DNA of 47,400 bases, taken from assembly GCA_007136405.1 (NCBI GenBank), contig SLHA01000009.1:1-47400 (forward strand), in the 5' to 3' direction. Numbering within the stretch: the stretch's first letter is position 1; every line of letters begins with the position of its first letter. Source of the stretch: Candidatus Latescibacterota bacterium. GTDB taxonomy: Bacteria > Latescibacterota > UBA2968 > UBA8231. A program made the position numbers and the translations under genes. The notes beneath the pieces are model-generated. The model had not been told where the DNA came from. It made no database searches and saw only the letters and a program-made list of their open reading frames with translations. Shown piece after piece: positions 24,455-32,659 of this stretch.

Positions 24455-26256
24455 GGTTGGACACCGGTTGATTGGAGGTTGCCGGGCCGACGCTCGACTT
24501 TGAGTTCGACGGAGAGCTGACCCTCGAGAACATACTCCGTTGGCAGACTGATCTGGTCCAGCACCTGGCCGTACGACGGACCCAGGTGTCCGGATGACGC
24601 CGACGCCCGCAGCGTGGCTGACGCCGAAGGCGGCAGTGAGGGCAGTTCGCGACCGTCCAGGGTCAGGCCCGGCGTCTCCCTGAACAGTTCCGCTACCAGC
24701 ACGTCGTTCCGGTACACCTGGTTGAGAAGTTGAACCAGGTGCGACGCATCCCGGGGGCGGAATGCGTCAGGCCGGCGCGCCATGTCCCAACCCCGGATCA
24801 CATTGCCGGCACCGACCCGCAACTGCACCGGACCGGGGGCCAGATCCCTGGGAACAGTCAGCTGGATTCGCCTTTTCTGGACGACATCCCGGTGAGGTTG
24901 CAGCTCTATGGTGACCTCCAGACGTTCTCCCGGGTGTACCGTCTCCGACCCGGCCCGTATCGACCGGATGACCGCTGTGGCCAGGTGATCGTGCAGGTGC
25001 ATGTCGAACGCCAGGCTGTCCAGCTGCAGCCCGGGCAGGGGGCTGGACATCAGTTCGTGGATGGGCCGGACCGCCTCTACTGCGGCATGCACCAGCGCCG
25101 CGGGACCGCTGTAGCGTTGGTTGAGGCGGATAGGCGCGGCATCGGTCAGTCCGATATCTGCTTTGAGTTCTACGGTGGCGTCTCCGAACAGCTTGGCCCG
25201 GCTTTCCAGCGACCCCAGCAGCGTAGCCCGGACCAGACTGGCAGTGAGATCCTCATGGCGGGCTACGCGGAAACGGAACGGTCTATGGTCTCCGTCCGTG
25301 GTTATGCCAACCGACACGGGCAGCATGCTCGGTACGGGGCCAAGGCGGCCGGCAATACCCGGCGAACGATCCTGACGCATGGCGCCCACCGGGCTGGTGG
25401 CGGCTCCGAGTTTGAACGACAGATGCCGGCTGGGTAGAACCTCGTATATATGCGCTGCCGTGAGCGGCAGGCTGGCGGCGCCCAGCATCATCATCGGGTG
25501 ACCGAAAGCCAGCACCTGGTCCTCATCCACGAGGGTAACCGTACCGATTCCGGTTGCGCTCATGTCTCCCTCAATGAGTTGCACACCGAGCGCGGCGCCG
25601 GGTTCGATCACCGCCGCCGGCGCCGACGAGGTGCCCGCCGGTCCGCTCAGTACATGCATGCCCAGGGGTTCCAGGACTTCGCGCAGGACCGCTGCGGCAC
25701 CGTGAGGCATGCCGGCCACCCATACCGGGGTACCCAGCGGTTCCATGGCCGGACGTTCGCGGCTGTCGAGGGACGATCGCGGCGGGAACGCTCCGTCGAT
25801 GTCCTTCAGGTGATGGATGGCGATGCGGGACGGACGGCGACTTGCAGCTTCCTCTGCCGCTGTGTCCATCGGGCGCATCATGACCTCCACCATCTGCTCG
25901 ATGGGCGTGATGCCGCAGATGGGTGATTTGGCAAAGCTCCAACCGTACGCGACCGCACCGATCAGCCGGTCCTCCACGAACACGGGACTACCGCTCATGC
26001 CGCGTACAACGCCGGTTTCTTCCAGAGGGCCGCCATACAACCGGGCCAGGATGAGATCCCGACCCACGCCCAGACCGTTATGTACCACACCCAGGATATC
26101 CACTCCGAAGGTGTCGACCTGCGTGCCGCTGAAGACGGTCAGGCCTATACCCTGCATGCCGGCCTGTACCTCCGTTACGGGCATGAACGGCGCAGGGGGG
26201 GAGGCGTGAGCGACTCCGGCCAGGTGAATGGACACGAGCACGATGAGTAAATACAC
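24451..26256 (-). CDS. exported SpoIVB-type (S55) serine peptidase domain protein
   Basis: 601 residues from GTG 26256, with a signal peptide (LLIVLVSIHLAGVAHA) and AAGGAG 8 nt upstream. Residues 27-130 match the S55 peptidase fold: MQGIGLTVFSGTQVDTFGVD, RGMSGSPVFVEDRLIGAVAYGW with the nucleophile Ser88 in GMSGSP, and GITPIEQM. Further S55-like elements follow at about 230-320: VLAFGHPMMMLG and LSFKLGAATSPVGAMRQDR. The rest is beta-rich and unassigned. In Bacillus, SpoIVB cleaves SpoIVFA to activate a site-2 protease, but this organism shows no sporulation genes here, so the substrate is unknown. First gene of the run leading to rib, nusB and secA. Confidence 0.85.
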   Translation of the reverse strand: MYLLIVLVSIHLAGVAHASPPAPFMPVTEVQAGMQGIGLTVFSGTQVDTFGVDILGVVHNGLGVGRDLILARLYGGPLEETGVVRGMSGSPVFVEDRLIGAVAYGWSFAKSPICGITPIEQMVEVMMRPMDTAAEEAASRRPSRIAIHHLKDIDGAFPPRSSLDSRERPAMEPLGTPVWVAGMPHGAAAVLREVLEPLGMHVLSGPAGTSSAPAAVIEPGAALGVQLIEGDMSATGIGTVTLVDEDQVLAFGHPMMMLGAASLPLTAAHIYEVLPSRHLSFKLGAATSPVGAMRQDRSPGIAGRLGPVPSMLPVSVGITTDGDHRPFRFRVARHEDLTASLVRATLLGSLESRAKLFGDATVELKADIGLTDAAPIRLNQRYSGPAALVHAAVEAVRPIHELMSSPLPGLQLDSLAFDMHLHDHLATAVIRSIRAGSETVHPGERLEVTIELQPHRDVVQKRRIQLTVPRDLAPGPVQLRVGAGNVIRGWDMARRPDAFRPRDASHLVQLLNQVYRNDVLVAELFRETPGLTLDGRELPSLPPSASATLRASASSGHLGPSYGQVLDQISLPTEYVLEGQLSVELKVERRPGNLQSTGVQP

Positions 26257-26636
26257 GGTGCTTCTCCTTGTATTGATGACGTAATCTAGACCTGACGGAT
26301 CGCGGAGTCAACCCGAAGACGGCGTTGATTGTCCGTGTAAGAAGCTGTATGAGAATGGGTTCTGCTGCGTGAAAAAGCTGTTTGGCAGGCATCTTGACAA
26401 AACCGCTGAGGGCGCGTTACTTACGCCGGCGCCGGTGATATTGGACAGGTCGCCGGTTTTTGACGAAAGGCGCCACGGGTCCGGCGAAGCGAAGACGACG
26501 CGGGCGCGCGGACAGTTCCTGGAAAACTCCTGCGAACTCAACCTGGAAGACGCGCCCATGCTGTGTATCGCTCCCGTGCCATGTATCGCTGCTTCAGCTC
26601 TCGACGCACGCGCCAATGGCGGCAAGGCAGGTTCCT
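26257..26636. other. 380-nt divergent intergenic region between the S55 gene and ftsY
   Basis: Holds the S55 promoter (26283-26311, minus). For ftsY (plus), a perfect -35 TTGACA is at 26394-26399 but the -10 17-18 nt later (around TACTTA, 26418-26423) is poor; another weak pair is TTGATT (from 26325) with TATGAG. A 92-codon open frame from 26369 (GTG) crosses the region in another frame than ftsY; I do not call it a gene. Confidence 0.4.
26283..26311 (-). promoter_or_regulatory. promoter of the S55 peptidase - propeller - rib run
   Basis: Minus strand: -35 TTGACT (26311-26306), 17-nt spacer, -10 TAGATT (26288-26283). Transcription would start near 26276, about 20 nt before the GTG start, leaving just room for the AAGGAG ribosome site. 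Confidence 0.55.
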
Positions 26637-27569
26637 GTGCTCGGTAGATTCCTGGATCGCATCAAAGACGGCCTGGCCAGGACCCGGTCGGTGGTGGCCG
26701 GGCAGATTGCCGCGGTGGTGCCGTCCTCCGGGCAGCTGGACGAGGAGATTCTGGAGGAGATCGAGGAAATTCTCATCCAGGCCGATGTCGGGCTGGAAAC
26801 CTCCGTGGACATGCTGGACACACTGCGCGAGCGGATCAGGGACGGGGAGCGCCTGACGGGGCCGGACGCGGTCATGCAGGTGCTCAAGGAGCAGGTTGCC
26901 GCGGCCGTGGCACTGGACGACAACGGGCTGCCGATAGAAGACGAGTTGCCGGCCAGGCCGTACGTGATTCTTGTGGTCGGGGTCAACGGCGTCGGCAAGA
27001 CGACCACCATCGGCAAGCTGGCCAAACGGTACGCGGATGCGGGCCGGCAGGTGCTTCTGGCCGCTTGCGACACCTTCCGGGCCGCGGCCATACCGCAGCT
27101 GGAGATCTGGTCGCAACGGGCCGGCGTGGACATCATCAAGCCACAGGCCGGAGCGGATCCGGCCTCCGTGGCGTATGATGCTCTGGCTGCGGCGCGGGCG
27201 CGCCATGTCGATGTTCTCCTGGTGGATACAGCCGGACGGCTCCACAACAAGGCCAATCTGATGGAGGAGCTGGGTAAAATCCGGCGTTCGCTGGCCAAAC
27301 AGCAACCGGATGCGCCACATGAGGTATTGCTGGTGCTGGATGCGACTACCGGTCAGAACACCCTGTCCCAGGCCCGGCACTTCAATCAGGTTGCCCCGCT
27401 GACCGGTCTGGTACTCACCAAACTGGACGGTACGGCCAAGGGGGGGATCGCCATCGCCTTGCGGCAGGAACTGGGCATACCCGTCAAGCTCATCGGCGTG
27501 GGTGAAGGTGTCGACGACCTGCAGCCTTTCGATGCTCAGGTCTTTGCCGAAGCCATGTTCTCCCGGTGA
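26637..27569 (+). CDS. ftsY: signal recognition particle receptor FtsY
   Basis: SRP receptor GTPase that brings ribosome-nascent chains to the membrane. 310 residues: N domain (1-100, four-helix bundle with LDEEILEEIEEILIQADVGL) and G domain with GVNGVGKTTTIGKLAKRY (P loop), DTFRAAAIPQLEIW, LLVDTAGRLHNKANLMEEL, VLDATTGQN and LTKLDGTAKGG (guanine specificity). No long acidic A domain. I chose GTG 26637 because it gives LGRFLDRIKDGLARTR, the usual N-terminus, with an AAGGCAGG ribosome site; ATG 26616 is the alternative. Lone plus-strand gene, convergent with queG. Confidence 0.96.
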   Translation: MLGRFLDRIKDGLARTRSVVAGQIAAVVPSSGQLDEEILEEIEEILIQADVGLETSVDMLDTLRERIRDGERLTGPDAVMQVLKEQVAAAVALDDNGLPIEDELPARPYVILVVGVNGVGKTTTIGKLAKRYADAGRQVLLAACDTFRAAAIPQLEIWSQRAGVDIIKPQAGADPASVAYDALAAARARHVDVLLVDTAGRLHNKANLMEELGKIRRSLAKQQPDAPHEVLLVLDATTGQNTLSQARHFNQVAPLTGLVLTKLDGTAKGGIAIALRQELGIPVKLIGVGEGVDDLQPFDAQVFAEAMFSR

Positions 27570-27704
27570 CTACTGCGGCGCGCTGAGCCTTCCACCGGTT
27601 GGGCGCGCAGATCGCCATACGGCGCGGCCTGCCATACTGCGTTTGCTGGTTCGTCGCCCACCGTGCTGCTGTGCCGCCCGTGCCGCCTCGCCTCGCTTAC
27701 CGCT

Positions 27705-27733
27705 GTGCCGCGCTTGCCGTTGCGCCGCGGCAC
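27705..27733. terminator. hairpin between convergent ftsY and queG
   Basis: Perfect 8-bp stem GTGCCGCG (27705-27712) with CGCGGCAC (27726-27733), 13-nt loop, in the 179-nt gap between the two stops. No U-tract. The surrounding sequence is a degenerate tgccgc-rich stretch, so the hairpin could be incidental. Confidence 0.35.
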
Positions 27734-27748
27734 TGACCGCTTGACCGT

Positions 27749-28888
27749 TCACTCCGTGGGCGGTGGCCCGACCGGCCGTCCTTGCACGGCGGCCAGCGCC
27801 TGCTGGATCTCAGCCACGGTTACGGGATCCGCTTCGTGGCACCTGGCCTGGGACAGCGCCTTGCGCGCTTCGACGCCTCCCAGCCGGCCCAGCGCCCAGG
27901 CCGCATGGCTGCGTACCAGGGGCTCGGGATCCTGCTCCAATGCCCGGACCAGGACCGGCAGCGCCCGGCGATCGCCGGAATTGCCCAGGGCGACGGCCGC
28001 ATTACGCAGCAGGCCGCTGCGCCGGGCCCTTTTGACGGGCGAGCCGCGAAAACACTGACTGAAACCATCCGGATCCAGAGCCAGTACCTGGCGCAGGTCC
28101 CGCGTGTCCTGGCTGACCGGCTCCCCGGGAACGCCTCGCGCCCCGCGGGCACGGTGGTTCCACGGACAGACCTGCTGGCAGGCGTCACATCCGAAGACCC
28201 AGTTGTCCATCAACGGGCGCAGGTCACGCGGGATGGCGTCCCTGGATTCAATGGTCAGATAAGCGATGCAGCGTCTGGCATCCAGCACATGGGGAGCCAC
28301 CAGAGCCCCGGTGGGGCATGCATCCAGACAGCGGGTGCAGGAGCCGCAGCGGTTGGATGCCGGGGGGTCGTATTCCAACTCCAGGTCTGTGATGATTTCT
28401 CCAAGGAAGACATAAGAGCCTGTCGTCCGGGAGATCAGGCAGGTGTTTTTACCGCACCAACCGAGACCCGCTCGCTGGGCCAACTCGCGTTCGAGCACCG
28501 GGCCGGTGTCGACGTAATACCGGCCGGTAGGCGGTACTGGAGCGATCTGGCCGATATAGGCCCACAGTTCCCGCAGTTTCGCCTTGACGGAAACATGGTA
28601 GTCGCTACCGCGCGCGAAGGCCGACAGGCGGCCGTGCAGGCCGCTGTCCGGCGCCTCTACGGGTGGCGGATAGGCCATGCCGAGGCAGATGACCGAGCGG
28701 GCTCCCGGTACCAGCAGAGCCGGATTGGCCCGCTTGTCCCGGTTGCGCTGCATGTACGTCATGTCGCCAGCATATCCGCGTTCGACCCAACGGAAGTACG
28801 CATCCGCGTGAGCCAGCGGTGCCGCCGGCGTGATGCCGACCAGCTGGAAACCCAGCTGCCGGGCCCGGTGCCGGACACATTGCGACAG
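27749..28888 (-). CDS. queG: epoxyqueuosine reductase
   Basis: Cobalamin-dependent iron-sulfur enzyme reducing epoxyqueuosine in tRNA to queuosine. Conserved core: PGARSVICLGMAYP, DYHVSVKAKLREL, VDTGPVLERELAQRAGLGW, GKNTCLISR, GSYVFLGEIITDLEL, two 4Fe-4S sets (CGSCTRCLDACPTGAL; FGCDACQQVCPWN), and C-terminal HEAT-like repeats (LRNAAVALGNSGDRRALPVL). The first standard start is ATG 28762 (337 aa), but in-frame codons upstream encode a homologous N-terminus (LSQCVRHRARQLGFQLVGI) matching the E. coli protein (QWGLELGFQQVGI), with no ATG, GTG or TTG. I set the start at CTG 28888 (379 aa); a GTA at 28906 with GGAG 8 nt upstream is another possibility. Follows rseP directly. Confidence 0.9.
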   Translation of the reverse strand: MSQCVRHRARQLGFQLVGITPAAPLAHADAYFRWVERGYAGDMTYMQRNRDKRANPALLVPGARSVICLGMAYPPPVEAPDSGLHGRLSAFARGSDYHVSVKAKLRELWAYIGQIAPVPPTGRYYVDTGPVLERELAQRAGLGWCGKNTCLISRTTGSYVFLGEIITDLELEYDPPASNRCGSCTRCLDACPTGALVAPHVLDARRCIAYLTIESRDAIPRDLRPLMDNWVFGCDACQQVCPWNHRARGARGVPGEPVSQDTRDLRQVLALDPDGFSQCFRGSPVKRARRSGLLRNAAVALGNSGDRRALPVLVRALEQDPEPLVRSHAAWALGRLGGVEARKALSQARCHEADPVTVAEIQQALAAVQGRPVGPPPTE

Positions 28889-28902
28889 CCAGTTGGAAGA
28901 AT

Positions 28903-30207
28903 CTACTGGAAAAACTCCATGATGCGGTGGAACACCATCTGGTTGAGGTCGTTGAACGTCACCAGCAACATGATGAACAACAGGATGGCCAGCCCGATCT
29001 GCTGGAAGACCTCACGCTGGCGCAACGACAGAGGCCGCCGGCGGATGCCCTCCACGACCAGGAACACCAGGTGTCCCCCATCCAGCACGGGTATGGGCAG
29101 GAGGTTGATAATGGCCAGGTTGACGCTGAGCATGGCCAGGAAACCGACAAACTGGTTGAGCCCCTGGTCCGCCGTTTCGCCGGCCAGCTGGGCGATGCGC
29201 AACGGGCCGCCCAGTTCCTCGGTGGAGCGGTCTCCCCGGAATAGCTGAGCCAGAAAATCCAGTATCAGCCAGGAGGAGCTGTACACGCCGTCGGCCCCCA
29301 GGGCGATGGCCCGGAACAGCCCCACGTCATGACGAACGATGTGCGGGCCAATGCCGATCTGGCCCACCGTTTCACCGGCTTCTGTGGTGGCCGCAGGGGT
29401 GATCCTGGCCTCCATGCGGCGGCCATCCCGCTCCCAGACTAGACGAACCGGCTGGTCCGGATGCTTGCGGATTTCGGTGCTCATAGTGGACCAGCGGTCC
29501 ACCGGAACATCGCCGACGGCGATGATGCGGTCTCCCTCCTGCAACCCCAGTTCCTCGGCCGGCATGCCGGGAACAGTCCGGCCCACCGTGGTGGGCTGTA
29601 CGAGTTGGAAGCCGTAGCCCTCTTCCGGCCGGGGCGGCAACTGGAGCGTCAGTTGGCGGCTGTTCCTCTCTGCCACAATGCTGATCTCGCGTCCGGCCAG
29701 TCTATCCAGAGCAGTTATCAGTTCGTAAGCATTGTCAACCGGCCGTCCTTCCAGGCTGATGATGCGGTCATCGGACTGCAGGCCCGCCACTGCCGCAATG
29801 GAGCTTTCCTCCACGTCGATTCTGGTGCTTGGAAAGGTGTCGATGCCATACGCCTGGAACAGGAACGCCAGGGCGACAAAGGCAAACAGGAAGTTCATCG
29901 CCGGTCCGGCGGCGATCACCGCCATGCGGACCCATACGGGCTTGCTGGGGAACTCATCCGGGGCGCCGGTGGCGGTTTCCGTCCCGACATCAGCCATCCC
30001 CGCGACTTTGACATAGCCACCGAACGGTATCCACGATATGCAGTATTCCGTTTCACCCCAGCGGAACCCGAACGCCTTGGGCGGGAAACCCAGGGAGAAC
30101 CGTTCTACGCGGATGCCGGCTTGCTTGGCAACGATGAAATGACCGAATTCATGGACGAAGACCAGGATTCCTAAAGCGATCAGAAAGAAGAAAAGTGTGC
30201 TCATCAT
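28903..30207 (-). CDS. rseP: RIP metalloprotease RseP
   Basis: Inner-membrane site-2 protease with periplasmic PDZ domains; in E. coli it cleaves RseA and signal-peptide remnants. 434 residues. Zinc motif VHEFGHFIVAKQAG (HEFGH 19-23), family segment VERFSLGFPPKAFGF, IPFGGYVKVAGM, two PDZ regions (AAVAGLQSDDRIISLEGRPV; GMPAEELGLQEGDRIIAVGD), and the third ligand in NLLPIPVLDGGHLVFLVVEG. Length and order are normal. It follows cdsA by 21 nt. dxr, which often lies between cdsA and rseP, is absent here. The stop codon lies within the apparent coding start of queG. Confidence 0.95.
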   Translation of the reverse strand: MMSTLFFFLIALGILVFVHEFGHFIVAKQAGIRVERFSLGFPPKAFGFRWGETEYCISWIPFGGYVKVAGMADVGTETATGAPDEFPSKPVWVRMAVIAAGPAMNFLFAFVALAFLFQAYGIDTFPSTRIDVEESSIAAVAGLQSDDRIISLEGRPVDNAYELITALDRLAGREISIVAERNSRQLTLQLPPRPEEGYGFQLVQPTTVGRTVPGMPAEELGLQEGDRIIAVGDVPVDRWSTMSTEIRKHPDQPVRLVWERDGRRMEARITPAATTEAGETVGQIGIGPHIVRHDVGLFRAIALGADGVYSSSWLILDFLAQLFRGDRSTEELGGPLRIAQLAGETADQGLNQFVGFLAMLSVNLAIINLLPIPVLDGGHLVFLVVEGIRRRPLSLRQREVFQQIGLAILLFIMLLVTFNDLNQMVFHRIMEFFQ

Positions 30208-30228
30208 GAGCCAGGCCAGGTTGGGGGA

Positions 30229-31062
30229 TCAGTATATGCGTAATAGTGTTATGTAAATATAGGACAAAGGCAAGGCAAACAGATAAGAGTCGAACCGGTC
30301 CAGCACACCGCCGTGGCCCGGAATCAGGGGCGGCGCGTCCTTGACTCCCAGGTCCCGTTTGATGGCGGACTCGACCAGGTCTCCGGTCTGCCCGCCCACA
30401 CTGGCCAGCAGGAGCAGCCCCGAGAGCCGGAGGACACAGAAGGAAGGCAGAAACCCAACCAGCCCCACGGGCAACAGACCGCCTGCCAGGCCCGCCAGTG
30501 CGCCCACGATCGTTTTGGCTGGACTGATTCGCGGGGCCAGCTTGCGCCTGCCGAACTGTCGGCCCGCCAGATAGGCCACCGCGTCGGTCAGCCAGATGCA
30601 GAGGAACAGGACAGCCACCAGGCGTCCGGCTTCCTGGCGCAACTCCGGTCCGGCGGATGCGGTAATCAGCAACGGTGCACTTCCCATCAGCCCCAGGTAG
30701 ATCACACCGCCGAGGGTAAGCAGCACGTTTACACTAAAATCCGTGGTGCCGCGGAACAGTGTAGCGGTAAAGATGATCAGTGCGATGGCCAGTAGTGCCG
30801 GGATCAAATGCTCTGTGCCGGCCAGATGGATGTGCAGGCAGAGCGCAGCGGCTAGCAGCAATCCTAAATGAGTCAACGGGCGTCTGCCTGACTGTCGAGC
30901 CATGGCAAAGAATTCCCAACTGCCGCGCACGACGATGAACAGCACCAGCAAAAACAGGGCCCAGCCCCCGACCAGGATCAGCAGCAGTACGACCGGCACG
31001 AAAAGCATGGCCGAGACCGTGCGTACGGTCAGGTTGCTGGGAGAGGACAGGCCTGGCGCCAT
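30229..31062 (-). CDS. cdsA: phosphatidate cytidylyltransferase
   Basis: Makes CDP-diacylglycerol from phosphatidate and CTP, the branch point of phospholipid synthesis. 277 residues with about eight membrane helices. The C-terminal family signature is intact: GDLVESAIKRDLGVKDAPPL followed by IPGHGGVLDRFDS (the S-x27-P-x3-G-x3-D-R-x-D type signature), and RISPAKTIVGALAG precedes it. It lies 8 nt after uppS and 21 nt before rseP in the classical uppS-cdsA-rseP order. Confidence 0.94.
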   Translation of the reverse strand: MAPGLSSPSNLTVRTVSAMLFVPVVLLLILVGGWALFLLVLFIVVRGSWEFFAMARQSGRRPLTHLGLLLAAALCLHIHLAGTEHLIPALLAIALIIFTATLFRGTTDFSVNVLLTLGGVIYLGLMGSAPLLITASAGPELRQEAGRLVAVLFLCIWLTDAVAYLAGRQFGRRKLAPRISPAKTIVGALAGLAGGLLPVGLVGFLPSFCVLRLSGLLLLASVGGQTGDLVESAIKRDLGVKDAPPLIPGHGGVLDRFDSYLFALPLSYIYITLLRIY

Positions 31063-31070
31063 GACGTCAA

Positions 31071-31874
31071 TCAGGCGCCGCCGAAACGCCGTTGCCGGCG
31101 CTGGTATTCGGCGATGGCAGCGTACAGGTGCTGGCGGCGAAAGTCCGGCCAGTAGACATCCGTGGCAAAATATATCTCCGTATAGACCATCTGCCAGGGC
31201 AGGAAGTTGCTCAACCGCATTTCCCCGCTGGGACGGATCAACAGATCCGGATCCGGCAGGCCGGCGGTGTACAGCGCCGCGGATATCGCTGCTTCATCGA
31301 TCTCAGAGGCCTTGTATCGACCCTGACTCACCTGTTCTGCCAGAATCCGGAACGCGTCGACCAGTTCGGCTCGTCCGCCGTAGTTGAGCGCCAGATTGAG
31401 GACCAGTCCGGTATTGTGGCGTGTGCGCTCCATGGCATGCTCCAGAGCGGTGCGAACCGGGCGCGAGAGCTCGTGCCAGCGGCCGATGGCGGTCAGCCGG
31501 ACGCCGTTCCTGTGGAGCTCGGGCACTTCATCCCGGAGGGCTTGGCGCAGCCAGCGCATCAGCGACTGTATCTCGTACCGCGGCCGTGCCCAGTTCTCCG
31601 TGGAGAAGGTGTACAGCGTCAATACTTCGATTTGCAGTTGACCGCACGCGCGGACCACGTCACGGACGGATTCCCGGCCGAAACGGTGCCCTTCAGTGCG
31701 GGGCAGCTCCCGTGCCTCAGCCCACCGCCGGTCGCCGTCCATGATGATGGCGATGTGCCGGGGCAAATTCCCGCGTGCCCGCAACTCCTGCTGGCGGCGC
31801 TCGTCTTCGGCCGGGTCCAGAGCGATTCGGGACGCGTATTCTTCCGGGGTGCCCGGGTGCTCGTGTGATTCCAT
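31071..31874 (-). CDS. uppS: isoprenyl transferase (undecaprenyl diphosphate synthase type)
   Basis: Cis-prenyltransferase making the undecaprenyl carrier for peptidoglycan and polysaccharides. 267 residues from ATG 31874; an in-frame ATG at 31952 would add a 26-residue Pro/Arg-rich tail. Motifs: HIAIIMDGDRRWAEARELPR, EGHRFGRESVRDVVRACG, LTLYTFSTENWARP, LNLALNYGGRAELVDA, LPDPDLLIRPSGEMRLSNFL and YTEIYFATDVYWPDF. The catalytic Asp46 is present, but the usual MDGNGRWA reads MDGDRRWA: Asn48 becomes Asp. Arg in the second position occurs in eukaryotic relatives; the Asp is unusual. Head of the uppS-cdsA-rseP-queG run, divergent from fthC. Confidence 0.93.
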   Translation of the reverse strand: MESHEHPGTPEEYASRIALDPAEDERRQQELRARGNLPRHIAIIMDGDRRWAEARELPRTEGHRFGRESVRDVVRACGQLQIEVLTLYTFSTENWARPRYEIQSLMRWLRQALRDEVPELHRNGVRLTAIGRWHELSRPVRTALEHAMERTRHNTGLVLNLALNYGGRAELVDAFRILAEQVSQGRYKASEIDEAAISAALYTAGLPDPDLLIRPSGEMRLSNFLPWQMVYTEIYFATDVYWPDFRRQHLYAAIAEYQRRQRRFGGA

Positions 31875-32027
31875 CCAGGTGGTCCGGTCAGCAGCTGCGC
31901 CAGGGTGCCGGCGTCCGCAGAGGATCGCCGGCTGCGGGAACTGGTTATACATATGGCCAAACTTTTGAACATAGGCGGAATACCGAAAGCGTCAAGACAG
32001 CACGTAAGGACGCGTTGCCGAAGGCCC

Positions 32028-32055
32028 TTGACCCGGCGTTCTCGCGGATTATTAT
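32028..32055 (+). promoter_or_regulatory. promoter of fthC-dus, apparently leaderless
   Basis: -35 TTGACC (32028-32033), 16-nt spacer, -10 TATTAT (32050-32055). The ATG of fthC starts at 32063, seven bases after the -10 box, which places the transcript start at or next to the start codon. No ribosome site precedes the ATG. Confidence 0.6.
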
Positions 32056-32062
32056 CGCTACG

Positions 32063-32659
32063 ATGAATACCTCCCCTACGCCATCGGCAAAGCGCCGTTT
32101 GCGTCGGCAACTGCGCCGTCGCCGGGAAGCATTGTCCGGCGCCGTCACTGCTGCCGCCAGCAGAGCGGTCACGCAGCGCGTTCAGGCACTGCCGGAGTAC
32201 GCCGCCGCCCGCGTGGTGCACTCCTACGTCTCCAGCCTTGGCAACGAGTTGGATACCCGCGCTTTGATACGTTGCTGTCTGGAACAGGGGCGGCGGGTGA
32301 TCGTGCCGGTAGTCCGTCCGGGTTCCAAGACATTGGGTCACGCCGAAATCGAGTCTCTGGATGAGCTGCAGCCGGATCGCTGGTATCTGCTGACTCCGCC
32401 GCCTGGCGCGGAGCGCTGGCTGTACCGGCTGGCGGAGATCGATCTGATACTCGTTCCGGGCGTGGCCTTCGACCCGCAGGGCAACAGGCTGGGCCTGGGC
32501 GGCGGGTACTACGACCGCTTTCTGGCCCAAATCCGGGCGCCGCGTGCCGGCCTGACGTACGACCAGCTGCTGCTGCCGGAGCTTACGCCCGAGCCGCACG
32601 ACATTCGCATGGATCTGGTCATCACGCCCTCCCGTACCATACGCTGCTGCCATGCATAA
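32063..32659 (+). CDS. 5-formyltetrahydrofolate cyclo-ligase
   Basis: Converts 5-formyl-THF to 5,10-methenyl-THF with ATP. 198 residues, normal. Motifs: an arginine-rich N-terminus (KRRLRRQLRRRREALS), GRRVIVPVV, LILVPGVAFDPQGNRLGLGG (phosphate loop) and GGYYDRFLA, then TYDQLLLPELTPEPHDIRMD. The start ATG 32063 is seven bases from a good -10 box, so the mRNA is probably leaderless. Its 3' end overlaps the dus start by 8 nt. Also known as fau, ygfA or fthC in different species. Confidence 0.92.
   Translation: MNTSPTPSAKRRLRRQLRRRREALSGAVTAAASRAVTQRVQALPEYAAARVVHSYVSSLGNELDTRALIRCCLEQGRRVIVPVVRPGSKTLGHAEIESLDELQPDRWYLLTPPPGAERWLYRLAEIDLILVPGVAFDPQGNRLGLGGGYYDRFLAQIRAPRAGLTYDQLLLPELTPEPHDIRMDLVITPSRTIRCCHA

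Noticed and set aside
26369..26647. 92-codon plus-strand frame starting GTG-AAA-AAG before ftsY
   Set aside because: It overlaps the ftsY start in another frame, has no ribosome site, and its composition drifts from Lys-rich to random; not convincing as a gene.
27570..27748. Possible small RNA or gene in the ftsY-queG gap
   Set aside because: Only a degenerate tgccgc-rich stretch and one hairpin are visible; no promoter or conserved frame.
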